The notes below the pieces were generated by a model. The model made no database searches. It worked only from the letters and a program-made list of their open reading frames with translations, and was not told the origin of the DNA. From a virus, in IMG/VR virus record IMGVR_UViG_3300044834_000078, positions 1-20,641 of that record: DNA of 20,641 nt; one strand, written 5' to 3'. Numbering within the stretch: the first letter of the stretch is position 1; each line of letters opens with the position of its first letter. Shown in pieces: positions 13,140 through 19,864 of the stretch. The translations under genes were made by a program, and so were the position numbers.

Positions 13140-13145
13140 ATGGTA
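13140..13145 (-). promoter_or_regulatory. Possible -10 element for a second leaderless transcript
   Basis: On the minus strand TACCAT is 7 nt before the GTG at 13132, the same geometry as at 12333-12345. No -35 is visible. Confidence 0.3.
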
Positions 13146-13269
13146 GAGCCGCCGGCCTGGTCTCTGCTACCGCCCTGGCGGTCAGCCTCCGCGGCTGAGG
13201 GGACCGCACCACCTTCCGCTCAACCTGCACGTCTTGACGGGTATGGTTAGAGTTTCGTTCGTCGCGTTG

Positions 13270-13292
13270 GTGCGGCTGGGTCCCAGCCGCAC
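13270..13292. promoter_or_regulatory. Strong palindrome upstream of the leader peptide
   Basis: gtgcggctggg and cccagccgcac are perfect inverted 11-mers around a single t; as RNA this would form a 9-bp stem with a 5-nt loop. It lies in the 205-bp gap 13133-13337, between divergent transcripts, 45 bp before the leader peptide start. It could be an operator for the right-end module or a hairpin in its 5' UTR. Further on, ccgg/ccgg and cctcc/ggagg pairings could mask the leader's ribosome site. A TTGACG occurs at 13234-13239 without a convincing -10; otherwise nothing is recognised in the gap. Confidence 0.45.
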
Positions 13293-13337
13293 AGGGGGAC
13301 CTCCGGGTCATGCCGGGGCGACAGGAGGAGGGCCACG

Positions 13338-13397
13338 ATGGCCGCCATGCAGGCCATCTCAACTAGCACCACATCACCGCGCGTTCGTTCACGCTGA
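13338..13397 (+). CDS. 19-codon leader peptide coupled to the next gene
   Basis: aggaggag (13323-13330), the strongest ribosome site in the right end, precedes an ATG that opens MAAMQAISTSTTSPRVRSR and a stop. The TGA shares its A with the ATG of the 197-aa gene (TGATG), a classical reinitiation junction. The 197-aa gene has no good ribosome site of its own, so its translation probably depends on this leader. An alternative is that the leader is an artefact and the site serves the larger gene from too far away. Confidence 0.5.
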   Translation: MAAMQAISTSTTSPRVRSR

Positions 13398-13990
13398 TGT
13401 GGCTCGTCGGGCCCGCGGTCTCGAAAGACGCCTCAGATGCTTCGACGAAGGCACCGAAGGCACCTCCTTCCGCTGATCCAGAACCCCAGGTGGTCGTCAC
13501 TCCGTCTGGCCACGACCATTGGATCGCAGAGGCACACGCGCCCTACTTCCGGGTGGAAGGGCGGGACCATGAGGTTCTGTCGGCCCTCTTGTCACAGGTT
13601 TGGGAGATGGTGGCGGCTGAGCGGGCGTTCGCCGAGCGGCGCGCTTCGCGAATGTCCGATCGGGGGGGTCGGCTTCTCGCAGACCTGGATGCTTTGGTCT
13701 TGGGACGCCTGCGACGGAGCGCCCGGACGGAGGTGAAGCGTCAGCCCATCGTGCTCGCCTTCGTGGATGCAGCGGCCGGCGTTCCGTCCGTAACTCGAGT
13801 GGCTGCCCGACAAACGGGCCCCGACGGCAGTCATTTTCGGGTGACGATCGCCGGCGATCGCCGGCAGGCCATCACGCAACTCGAAGCTCGACTTCGCCTC
13901 ATGCCGAAATTGCCATTCGACTACGACATCGTTCGGGCCGAACATGACGAGGCCGACCCGAGAGGCTACGCGACCGTCTACTCGACCTGA
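13397..13990 (+). CDS. Uncharacterised 197-aa partner of the HEPN-like protein
   Basis: After a low-complexity N-terminus (about 1-30, rich in A, P, S, K), two segments look folded. The first, about 31-75 (VVVTPSGHDHWIAEAHAPYF, DHEVLSALLSQVWEMVAAE), has a beta-beta-beta-alpha order. The second, about 112-197, has strand-helix order (IVLAFVDAAAGVPSVTRVAA, HFRVTIAGDRRQAITQLEAR, PFDYDIVRAEHDE). A vague likeness of the first segment to the HicB fold was considered but is not reliable. Its stop lies one base before the GTG of the HEPN-like gene, so the two form an operon. The function is unknown; an antitoxin or sensor role is inferred only from the pairing. Confidence 0.7.
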   Translation: MWLVGPAVSKDASDASTKAPKAPPSADPEPQVVVTPSGHDHWIAEAHAPYFRVEGRDHEVLSALLSQVWEMVAAERAFAERRASRMSDRGGRLLADLDALVLGRLRRSARTEVKRQPIVLAFVDAAAGVPSVTRVAARQTGPDGSHFRVTIAGDRRQAITQLEARLRLMPKLPFDYDIVRAEHDEADPRGYATVYST

Positions 13991-13991
13991 C

Positions 13992-14417
13992 GTGAGCTCC
14001 GTAGCTGAGCACCGCGCGGCGGCGGCCGCGAATGCCAATGTCGCCCTAAAGTTGGGCGGGATCCCGGCGAGTAATGACGCAAATGCGTGGGTCCCGACGA
14101 TCCTGTTTTACGCTGGGGTGCAGTTGGTCCAGGCGACACTGGCGCCGTTGGGCTGCGGCGGCGATCACGGTGGACGCTTAGTGGCCTTGCGAGGTCCCGG
14201 CCTGGGCCAGGCCGCGGAGTACTACAAACAGCTTCAAACGATCAGCAGCGACTGGCGCTACAAGGCTCTGCGTCCGTCCGACGCGGACCTTCAAGACGCC
14301 TGGGCTTACGCCACGGAACTCGCGCGGGCGATTGGCGAAGTATGGCCAGGACCGCTGCCTCCGCCCCAGCCGGTGCCTGGACCCGCCGGGACGGAGCCGC
14401 AGGAAACTGGCATCTGA
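13992..14417 (+). CDS. HEPN-like protein at the element's right end
   Basis: A 141-aa protein from the GTG one base after the previous stop. The pattern is that of a small HEPN-like helical family: EHRAAAAANANVALKL, then AWVPTILFYAGVQLVQATLA (residues about 32-51), a DHGGR motif (58-62), and YYKQLQTISSDWRY (77-90), followed by a last helix and a proline-rich tail. HEPN proteins include RNases in toxin-antitoxin and abortive-infection systems. The canonical R-x4-6-H motif is not evident here, so catalysis is uncertain. The stop codon is the first three bases of the right arm-site repeat, placing the gene hard against the attachment site, a usual place for cargo. Confidence 0.6.
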   Translation: MSSVAEHRAAAAANANVALKLGGIPASNDANAWVPTILFYAGVQLVQATLAPLGCGGDHGGRLVALRGPGLGQAAEYYKQLQTISSDWRYKALRPSDADLQDAWAYATELARAIGEVWPGPLPPPQPVPGPAGTEPQETGI

Positions 14418-14437
14418 CCGCAATTCTGACCGCAATT
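14415..14437. repeat. Putative arm-type integrase sites, right pair
   Basis: Two copies of TGACCGCAATT (14415-14425 and 14427-14437), identical over 23 bp to 314-336 and in the same orientation. They lie 81 bp inside the right core, compared with 57 bp on the left. The first three bases are the HEPN-like stop codon. Integrase binding is inferred from symmetry and spacing. Confidence 0.6.
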
Positions 14438-14518
14438 CGGATGGACCCGGCCGGACGGATTGGACGTATTCCACGCTTGTGGACGGCACGCCGACTCTCG
14501 TGAGCGTGCTCCGGTCCT

Positions 14519-14543
14519 TACACGATCTTCGGCGACAAGCCGG
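14519..14543 (+). repeat. attR core (right copy of 25-bp direct repeat)
   Basis: Perfect copy of 232-256. Read in the dehydrogenase frame it continues as G-D-K-P-A-E-stop, so the sequence just outside it (14544 onward) is the original end of the host gene. The copy has no gene in front of it and is a remnant of the split site. Confidence 0.92.
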
Positions 14544-14674
14544 CGGAGTAGCCTGAATCTGATCGTGAAGCGACGCAGGCCGACTGCCGTCGCCATCGGG
14601 CACGACAGTACGTCTGGGCGGAGCGCTGAGGCGGGTAGGGCTGCAGCAAGACAGCGCAGCAACACCTCGGGATG

Positions 14675-16891
14675 TCACCGGGTTGTCCGCCAGGAGAGGC
14701 GCACTTCGCCATCGCCATGGAGCTGGAAGCGGTGGTGCCCCTCGGGCGTCAACTCCCCTCGGACCTCACGACCATCCTGATGGCAATCCACGAGCGGGCG
14801 AGCATGGTTTGGGTCGCCGGGCACAATCCTCACCGCAGCTGAACCCCGCCGATGACCGCCCAACCTGAATGATGCGCTGCCGCCATCGTGCAGCTTCCGT
14901 TGTTCGAAGTCGAAGACAGGATAGTCAGCATGGAAGGTCGAGGATGTGCCCGACAGCCGCCGGGAGTAGCGAGTCGTCGCTACAAAGGCGAATGCGGCGC
15001 CGTATACCTCCTGGCCCACGTTGCCACTGGCTTCCCACCCGTCGGTCAAGTCTTCGAGGGGGATTGCCAGGGAGCGTTCGATCCGACCGACGCGCGGAGC
15101 AACCGCGACTGCCTCCGGTGCCTGATGATCGGGGAGGTATGCCCAGAGTCGATCCTGGGCATAGCGCAGGTATTCGGCGAGGACGATGCGGGCCGAGGGT
15201 CGAAGACGCTCACGCCCTTCGTTCAAAAGGTCGTGGATCGTGGCGACCATCTCTGCTTCTTCATAGGCCGCCAGGTAGGGGGCGTCGTGGAGGGGGAACG
15301 AGCCGAAGAACGTCTTCTGGCTGGCGCCATTGCCATAGCCACAATCCCAGAGCCAGAGGTTGTCGATCAGATTTGCGAGACAGACGTCGACCAAACTCGC
15401 GTACTTCTCGTCGCCGGTACGTTTGAGGAGACCGACCATCGCCTGCGCGGCGAAGGCGGTGGTATTCATCTGATAGCCGAGTTCAAAGCCCAGATTGGCC
15501 AGCGTTTCAGCAGCTCGCTGGGCTTCCTCCAGGTACTCTGGCTTTCCGGTCATCTCAAGCGCCTGGAGCATGACCAGGGCGTACAAGCCTGCGACGTCAC
15601 GCTCGCCCCCTCGACCCGGACTGGTCTCAGCACGAATTACTTCGAGGGACGTGAGGTCGAAGAACACCGGCCATCGATACCCGAAGCGTTGCGCCACCTT
15701 GATCGCGAATGGCAGCGAATTCGTGAACAGCCGTTGACTCGGTCGATGGCCTTGCTTGGCCAGCCGCGACAGGTTGAACAGCACGTGGTAGAGATACCAG
15801 CTATCCATCGCGGATGGACTTTGGCCATCCTCACTGCGTTCGCCAAACGACACACCCGGAAGCCATCGCACGACCGATCCGATCTTGGGATCGAAGAATC
15901 TCGGAAGCGAGGCTAAGAGTTCCCTCGCGAGCACCGATCGACGTCCGATCCACCGGTCGTATTCCCGCAATGCCAGGATGACCGTAAGCTGGACCATGCT
16001 TTCGGGCGGCTTCGAGCGATCGTCCACATATGGGAGCAAGTACCTCTGCCCGTTCAGTCGCTGGGAGCACATCGGCGAGAAAGTGAGGTCGTGGAGGACG
16101 GCCGCGGCCTGGTTTCGCCAGTCGTGCCAGGCAGGCGTTCGCTTCGGCAGGGCGAGGTACACCTCCGCCATCAAATCCAGATACACCTGCGCCTGCGCGT
16201 TCGCATCCACGCTGGAGCCATCCACAACCGCGAGGTAGGCATCTGAGATCACGTATTCCTTGCCGGGGGTCAAGGGGCCACCGGCCGGCATCGCAAACCC
16301 CATGAGCGGCCATTCCCCGCCGACTGAATCCTTCGGTGTCGCGTGGCGATCGGCAAGAAGCGTATTCAGAGAGGAGAAGTCCTGGAAGTACAGGAACGTC
16401 TTCTGTGAAGGAGATGTCATGGTCCCGTACACGACGCCGGATCGGAGTCCCCGCTGTCTCGTGTGAACCGCTCCGGTCGGGGCCAGCGGGTCGGTGCCGG
16501 GGGCAAAGGCCATCAAGTCGCGCGGCCAGGCGTCCAAATCCGCGCCGTGCGCCGGAATCAGGTGACTCGTGACGCGTAGGAGCTGCTGGCGCCCATTGAG
16601 AAACTCCACAACGCAGCGGACCGGTCCGATCGAAGTAGCGATATCGATGGTCCAACTCGTATCTTCGTTGGCGGCCGTAACAACAAGTTGCCCGCTGGGA
16701 CAGGAGGCCGCTCGTAGGGCAAAGCCCGCATCGCCGCTGGACGCGCAGATCCATAGGGCATCGGTTTGGGCCCGGGCAGTAATGGCCAGGCCCATGGCTT
16801 TTCGGGGCCCGATGACCTCGTTGCCGAACGCTTCGAGGGCAGTCGGCCCCCGGACTGATCGGACCGCATCGTGCGAGGACGCTGGATTCAC
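14675..16891 (-). CDS. Large (alpha/alpha)6-barrel, six-hairpin glycosidase-like protein
   Basis: GTG start with aggaga 5 nt upstream; 738 aa, no signal peptide, so probably cytoplasmic. About residues 1-215 are beta-rich. Residues about 250-570 show repeated helical pairs (AMDSWYLYHVLFNLSRLAKQ, GLYALVMLQALEMTG, EYLEEAQRAAETLANLGFEL, TTAFAAQAMVGLLKRTGDEK) with aromatic motifs, as in six-hairpin glycosidases. The C-terminus is beta-rich again. I cannot assign a GH family or name catalytic acids. It follows a GT4-type transferase 86 bp upstream, so the two probably act on the same glycan or compatible solute. Confidence 0.65.
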   Translation of the reverse strand: MNPASSHDAVRSVRGPTALEAFGNEVIGPRKAMGLAITARAQTDALWICASSGDAGFALRAASCPSGQLVVTAANEDTSWTIDIATSIGPVRCVVEFLNGRQQLLRVTSHLIPAHGADLDAWPRDLMAFAPGTDPLAPTGAVHTRQRGLRSGVVYGTMTSPSQKTFLYFQDFSSLNTLLADRHATPKDSVGGEWPLMGFAMPAGGPLTPGKEYVISDAYLAVVDGSSVDANAQAQVYLDLMAEVYLALPKRTPAWHDWRNQAAAVLHDLTFSPMCSQRLNGQRYLLPYVDDRSKPPESMVQLTVILALREYDRWIGRRSVLARELLASLPRFFDPKIGSVVRWLPGVSFGERSEDGQSPSAMDSWYLYHVLFNLSRLAKQGHRPSQRLFTNSLPFAIKVAQRFGYRWPVFFDLTSLEVIRAETSPGRGGERDVAGLYALVMLQALEMTGKPEYLEEAQRAAETLANLGFELGYQMNTTAFAAQAMVGLLKRTGDEKYASLVDVCLANLIDNLWLWDCGYGNGASQKTFFGSFPLHDAPYLAAYEEAEMVATIHDLLNEGRERLRPSARIVLAEYLRYAQDRLWAYLPDHQAPEAVAVAPRVGRIERSLAIPLEDLTDGWEASGNVGQEVYGAAFAFVATTRYSRRLSGTSSTFHADYPVFDFEQRKLHDGGSASFRLGGHRRGSAAVRIVPGDPNHARPLVDCHQDGREVRGELTPEGHHRFQLHGDGEVRLSWRTTR

Positions 16892-16977
16892 TGAGGTCTC
16901 CTGGTTAGGATCGGATCAGGGTTGGGAAGATGTGTCGATGACGGTCGGGATTGCGCGCATGGACGCCGTGGCCGCGC

Positions 16978-18261
16978 TCAACGATCGGAGACCCTGACAA
17001 CGCCACGCGATGAACCCGTCCGATCGTGCCAACGGCGGGCGGAAACGGGTTGAGACGCTCGCGAGGAGTTCGCCACGTCCACGAATAGGCGACGGTAGCT
17101 TTGGCCGACCACCGACCAGAGCATTGACCGGCCATGCTCGTAGGCTGCCCGGCGAGCGCGATCCCGGGCCACCGAATCAGTCAGGGACCGAACCAGCGCA
17201 ACGGCCAAGGCGGCAGGGTCGTCAAAAGGCACCAGCGAGCCTCTACCGGCCGCCAGCAGTTCGCGTGCGTATGCGTATGGTGTGGAGACGAGCGCCTTGC
17301 CCGCACCGAGTGCATAGGCCAAGGTCCCCGATACGACTTGGTCTGGATTCGGGTACGGCGTGACGTAGACGTCCGATGCCTGAAGCCACCGACCTAGCGT
17401 GGGCTGATCCACATAGGCGTCCACAAACCGGACATGCTCATCGATCCCCAGCTCGGCAACGAGACCCTCCAGGGATTCGCGGTAGGCCTCGCCCTCGCGA
17501 CGACGGAGCTCCGGATGGGTCGCACCGAGGACGACGTAACACGCATTCGGAGCAGCGCGAAGGACCCTGGGCATGGCTCGAATAGCCAATTCATAGCCCT
17601 TGCCCGGCCCAAGCAGGCCAAAGCTCAGAATCGTCGGTCGGCCCGTCAGTCCAAACTCAGGCTTGACCAGAGCGGGGTCAACGAAGGGCAGATCCGGAAC
17701 CCCGTGCGGAATTACCAAGACCTTGTGAGGATCGATCTCGTATGCCGTCAGCCTCTCGGCCGCGGCCTGAGAGAGAACGACGAGCCGAGCCGAATGCATC
17801 GCCAGCTCCTCGACGATTCGCCGTTGCCGCGGGGAGGGCCGCGCGAGAACGGTGTGTAGAGTTGTGACCACGGGAGCATCGATCCCGACCGCAAAATCGA
17901 CGATCCACTCTCCGTCGAGCCCTGCATAGATCCCGTACTCATGCTGGAGATTCACGACGTCGTACCCCAGCTCATTGAGCCGCACGCCTCTTGCCGCGTA
18001 GTCGCTCCGGCGGTCCGACGGCAGTGTCAAACGGACCTCAGAGGCGGACGGCCATCGGTCGGAGTACGGGGAAATGATCTCCACCTCGATGGTTGGCTCG
18101 CCGCGAGGAAGCGGGCCTGGGCCAATCCGGTTGACGTCGCCATATCCTCGAACCGCGTGCACGAGATCGCGCGAAAACGTCGCAATCCCGCACCGGCGAG
18201 GCGGGTACGTGGTCACAACCGCCAACCGCAGAGCAGCTCGCCACCCTGTGCGCGTTGTCAA
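16978..18261 (-). CDS. GT4-type glycosyltransferase
   Basis: A TTG start at 18261 gives 427 aa; a TTG at 18225 is an alternative. It has the two Rossmann halves of GT-B enzymes: the N-terminal RLAVVTTYPPRRCGIATFSR (12-31), NLQHEYGIY (104-112) and VVTTLHTVLARPSPRQRR; then VIPHGVPDLPF (183-193), the donor-binding part SFGLLGPGKGYE (213-224), VLGATHP, and DVYVTPYPNPDQVVSGTLAY, ending with GKALVSTPYAYARELL. These match a retaining GT4 subgroup seen in Chloroflexota and related bacteria. It uses a nucleotide sugar, with acceptor unknown. It is upstream of the six-hairpin protein in the same direction. Confidence 0.88.
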   Translation of the reverse strand: MTTRTGWRAALRLAVVTTYPPRRCGIATFSRDLVHAVRGYGDVNRIGPGPLPRGEPTIEVEIISPYSDRWPSASEVRLTLPSDRRSDYAARGVRLNELGYDVVNLQHEYGIYAGLDGEWIVDFAVGIDAPVVTTLHTVLARPSPRQRRIVEELAMHSARLVVLSQAAAERLTAYEIDPHKVLVIPHGVPDLPFVDPALVKPEFGLTGRPTILSFGLLGPGKGYELAIRAMPRVLRAAPNACYVVLGATHPELRRREGEAYRESLEGLVAELGIDEHVRFVDAYVDQPTLGRWLQASDVYVTPYPNPDQVVSGTLAYALGAGKALVSTPYAYARELLAAGRGSLVPFDDPAALAVALVRSLTDSVARDRARRAAYEHGRSMLWSVVGQSYRRLFVDVANSSRASQPVSARRWHDRTGSSRGVVRVSDR

Positions 18262-18437
18262 ATCCCAGCCCCCAGTTGCCGCGTTGATCGTTGCCAGGCT
18301 GAAGGATGCCGGCAGGGGCTACCGAAGAATCGCGAGTTCTGGCGGAATGCGTTGCGGTTTCATGTTCCAAGCGGGGGAGGCGATCGTGGCCCCTTGGCGC
18401 GACGTCCAATGGGCGTTCGTGGGAGTGACCGAGCGGC

Positions 18438-19502
18438 TCAGCCGGGAGCCGGTGCGCTTTCCACCGCTGGGTGGGTCAGGGCGATGACGTTGAAGGCGTG
18501 TACCCAGGCCGTCCTGCCATCGAGGCGCAAGCTGCCGAGGTCCTGCGTCACCACCAGGTCGCGCACCGCGTCGTGGGTCGGCTGGTCGATGAGGATCTGG
18601 CCGGGACCGGCCGTACCCTGGAGGCGCGAGGCGACGTTGACCGAGTCGCCGACGACGGCGTAGTGCATGCGACGTTCCGATCCGACGTTGCCGGCGATGA
18701 CTTCGCCGGTGGTGATCCCGACGCCCGCCTGGAGTCGCACACCGGGCATCGAGGGGATCTCGAGCCCCGTCACCGCAACCTGAACGGCGAGCGCTGCCCG
18801 GACCGCCCGCTCGGCATCGTCGGAGTGCATCACCGGAGCGCCGAAGAACGCGAATACACCGTCGCCGAGCAGATCGGCGACGGTGCCGCCATGACTTTCC
18901 ACGGCGTCGCTGACCACCGTGAGGTAGCCGTTGAGGAGCTCGAGGGTCGCCTCCGGGGGATGCTCGGCGGCCAGGGCCGTGTAGCCGCGGACGTCAGCGA
19001 ACAGCGTGGACACGTAGCGTCGATCGCCCCCGAGCGAAACCGCGAACGGATTGCGAAGCGCCTCGGCCGCCACGCTATGGCTGACGTACCGTCCGAGCAG
19101 ATCGGCGAGTCGATCCTGGAGGGCCTTGGTCCGGAGCAGCGAGCGCAGCCGCGCCGCGAGCTCGATGTGGTCGAACGGCTTGGACAGGAAGTCGTTGGCG
19201 CCGGCCTCGAGGCCGCGGACCTTGTCCTCGGGTCGATCGAGCGCCGTGAGGAGCAGGATGGGCAGGCCGGCCTGGTCGGGCTGCCGACGCAACCGCTGGC
19301 AGACCTCGATGCCATCGAGCCCCGGCATCATCACGTCCAGACAGACCAGATCGGGTCCGTGCTCCGCGACGGCGGCCAGCGCCGACGGCCCATCGACGGC
19401 CTCGACCACGTCGTAGCCCTGCCGGGTCAGCAGCTTTTGCAGCAGGGCCAGGTTGGCAGGCTCGTCGTCGACGGTGAGGATCAACGGCCGCTCGCGCTTC
19501 AT
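18438..19502 (-). CDS. Response regulator with class III nucleotide cyclase domain
   Basis: 354 aa. An N-terminal receiver has acidic residues D12-D13, phosphoacceptor D56 (LVCLDVMMPG), T86 and K108 (FLSKPF). After a helical linker (112-150) comes a class III cyclase domain (about 160-345): metal aspartates D170 (LFADVRGYT) and D214 (LLGDGVFAFFG), and transition-state residues N289 and R293 (GDSVNVASRL). At the position of the substrate-selecting lysine in the usual TVDKxxGD motif the sequence is TVADLLGD, so the lysine is missing and the base preference (ATP or GTP) is uncertain. It overlaps the single-domain receiver by ATGA and is the output end of the operon. Confidence 0.9.
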   Translation of the reverse strand: MKRERPLILTVDDEPANLALLQKLLTRQGYDVVEAVDGPSALAAVAEHGPDLVCLDVMMPGLDGIEVCQRLRRQPDQAGLPILLLTALDRPEDKVRGLEAGANDFLSKPFDHIELAARLRSLLRTKALQDRLADLLGRYVSHSVAAEALRNPFAVSLGGDRRYVSTLFADVRGYTALAAEHPPEATLELLNGYLTVVSDAVESHGGTVADLLGDGVFAFFGAPVMHSDDAERAVRAALAVQVAVTGLEIPSMPGVRLQAGVGITTGEVIAGNVGSERRMHYAVVGDSVNVASRLQGTAGPGQILIDQPTHDAVRDLVVTQDLGSLRLDGRTAWVHAFNVIALTHPAVESAPAPG

Positions 19503-19864
19503 GGCAAATAGCTCGCGACGCTGGCGGCGAACGTGCCGAACTCGATGGGCTTGCTCAGGTAGCCGTCGAAACCCCAGGCCAGCGCGCGCTCGCGGTCGCC
19601 GACCATCGCGTGGGCCGTGAACGCGATGACCCGCAGCCCCGCGGAACGATCGTCGGCGCGGATCGCGGTCAACGCCTGCCAGCCGTCCATCTCGGGCAGC
19701 CCCAGATCCATCAACACCAGATCGGGCAGCCGCTCCCGGGCCAGGACGATGCCTGCCTCCGCGGTCTCGGCCGTCAGCACCTCATGCCCGGCGACGGTCA
19801 GGAGCTTGGCGGCGAGAGCCCGATTGGCCGGCGTGTCTTCGACCAGCAGGATGGTCGCCATCAC
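19499..19864 (-). CDS. Single-domain response regulator
   Basis: 121 aa with only a receiver domain: ED at 9-10, phosphoacceptor D53 (LVLMDLGLPEMDGW), T at FTAHAM, and K at YLSKPIEF. There is no output domain. It is translated through an ATGA overlap from the kinase and overlaps the cyclase gene in turn. It probably carries phosphate between the kinase and a partner, or competes with the cyclase receiver. Confidence 0.93.
   Translation of the reverse strand: MMATILLVEDTPANRALAAKLLTVAGHEVLTAETAEAGIVLARERLPDLVLMDLGLPEMDGWQALTAIRADDRSAGLRVIAFTAHAMVGDRERALAWGFDGYLSKPIEFGTFAASVASYLP

Larger units (their letters stand above)
232..14543. mobile_element. Integrated phage-like element (cryptic prophage or satellite), about 14.3 kb
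   Basis: The limits are set by a perfect 25-bp direct repeat at 232-256 and 14519-14543. The integrase gene is next to the left copy. Inside are integrase, excisionase-like, replication, HNH, terminase small and large, tail-chaperone-like and tape measure genes, with accessory genes toward the right end. The dehydrogenase outside the left end and the glycosyl and signalling genes outside the right end are ordinary chromosomal genes. No portal, major capsid, prohead protease, tail tube, baseplate or lysis gene can be recognised, so the element is unlikely to form virions alone. It could be a deleted prophage or a satellite that depends on a helper phage; the sequence does not decide between these. 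Confidence 0.9.

Noticed and set aside
13234-13476. Open frame upstream of the 197-aa gene
   Set aside because: It crosses the palindrome, the ribosome site and the start of the 197-aa gene, and its sequence is Pro/Gly/Arg shadow.
232-14543. Transposon with terminal inverted repeats
   Set aside because: The end repeats are direct and a tyrosine integrase lies next to one of them; no inverted termini or transposase are seen.
14888-15916. Long open frame (342 codons) on the plus strand
   Set aside because: It lies wholly inside the six-hairpin gene on the opposite strand and has low-quality, shadow-like composition; the minus-strand frame is longer, has a ribosome site and coherent helical repeats.
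18471-19511. Open frame of 346 codons on the plus strand
   Set aside because: It is antisense to the receiver-cyclase gene, whose motifs are unmistakable. The frame is open because of the high GC content.
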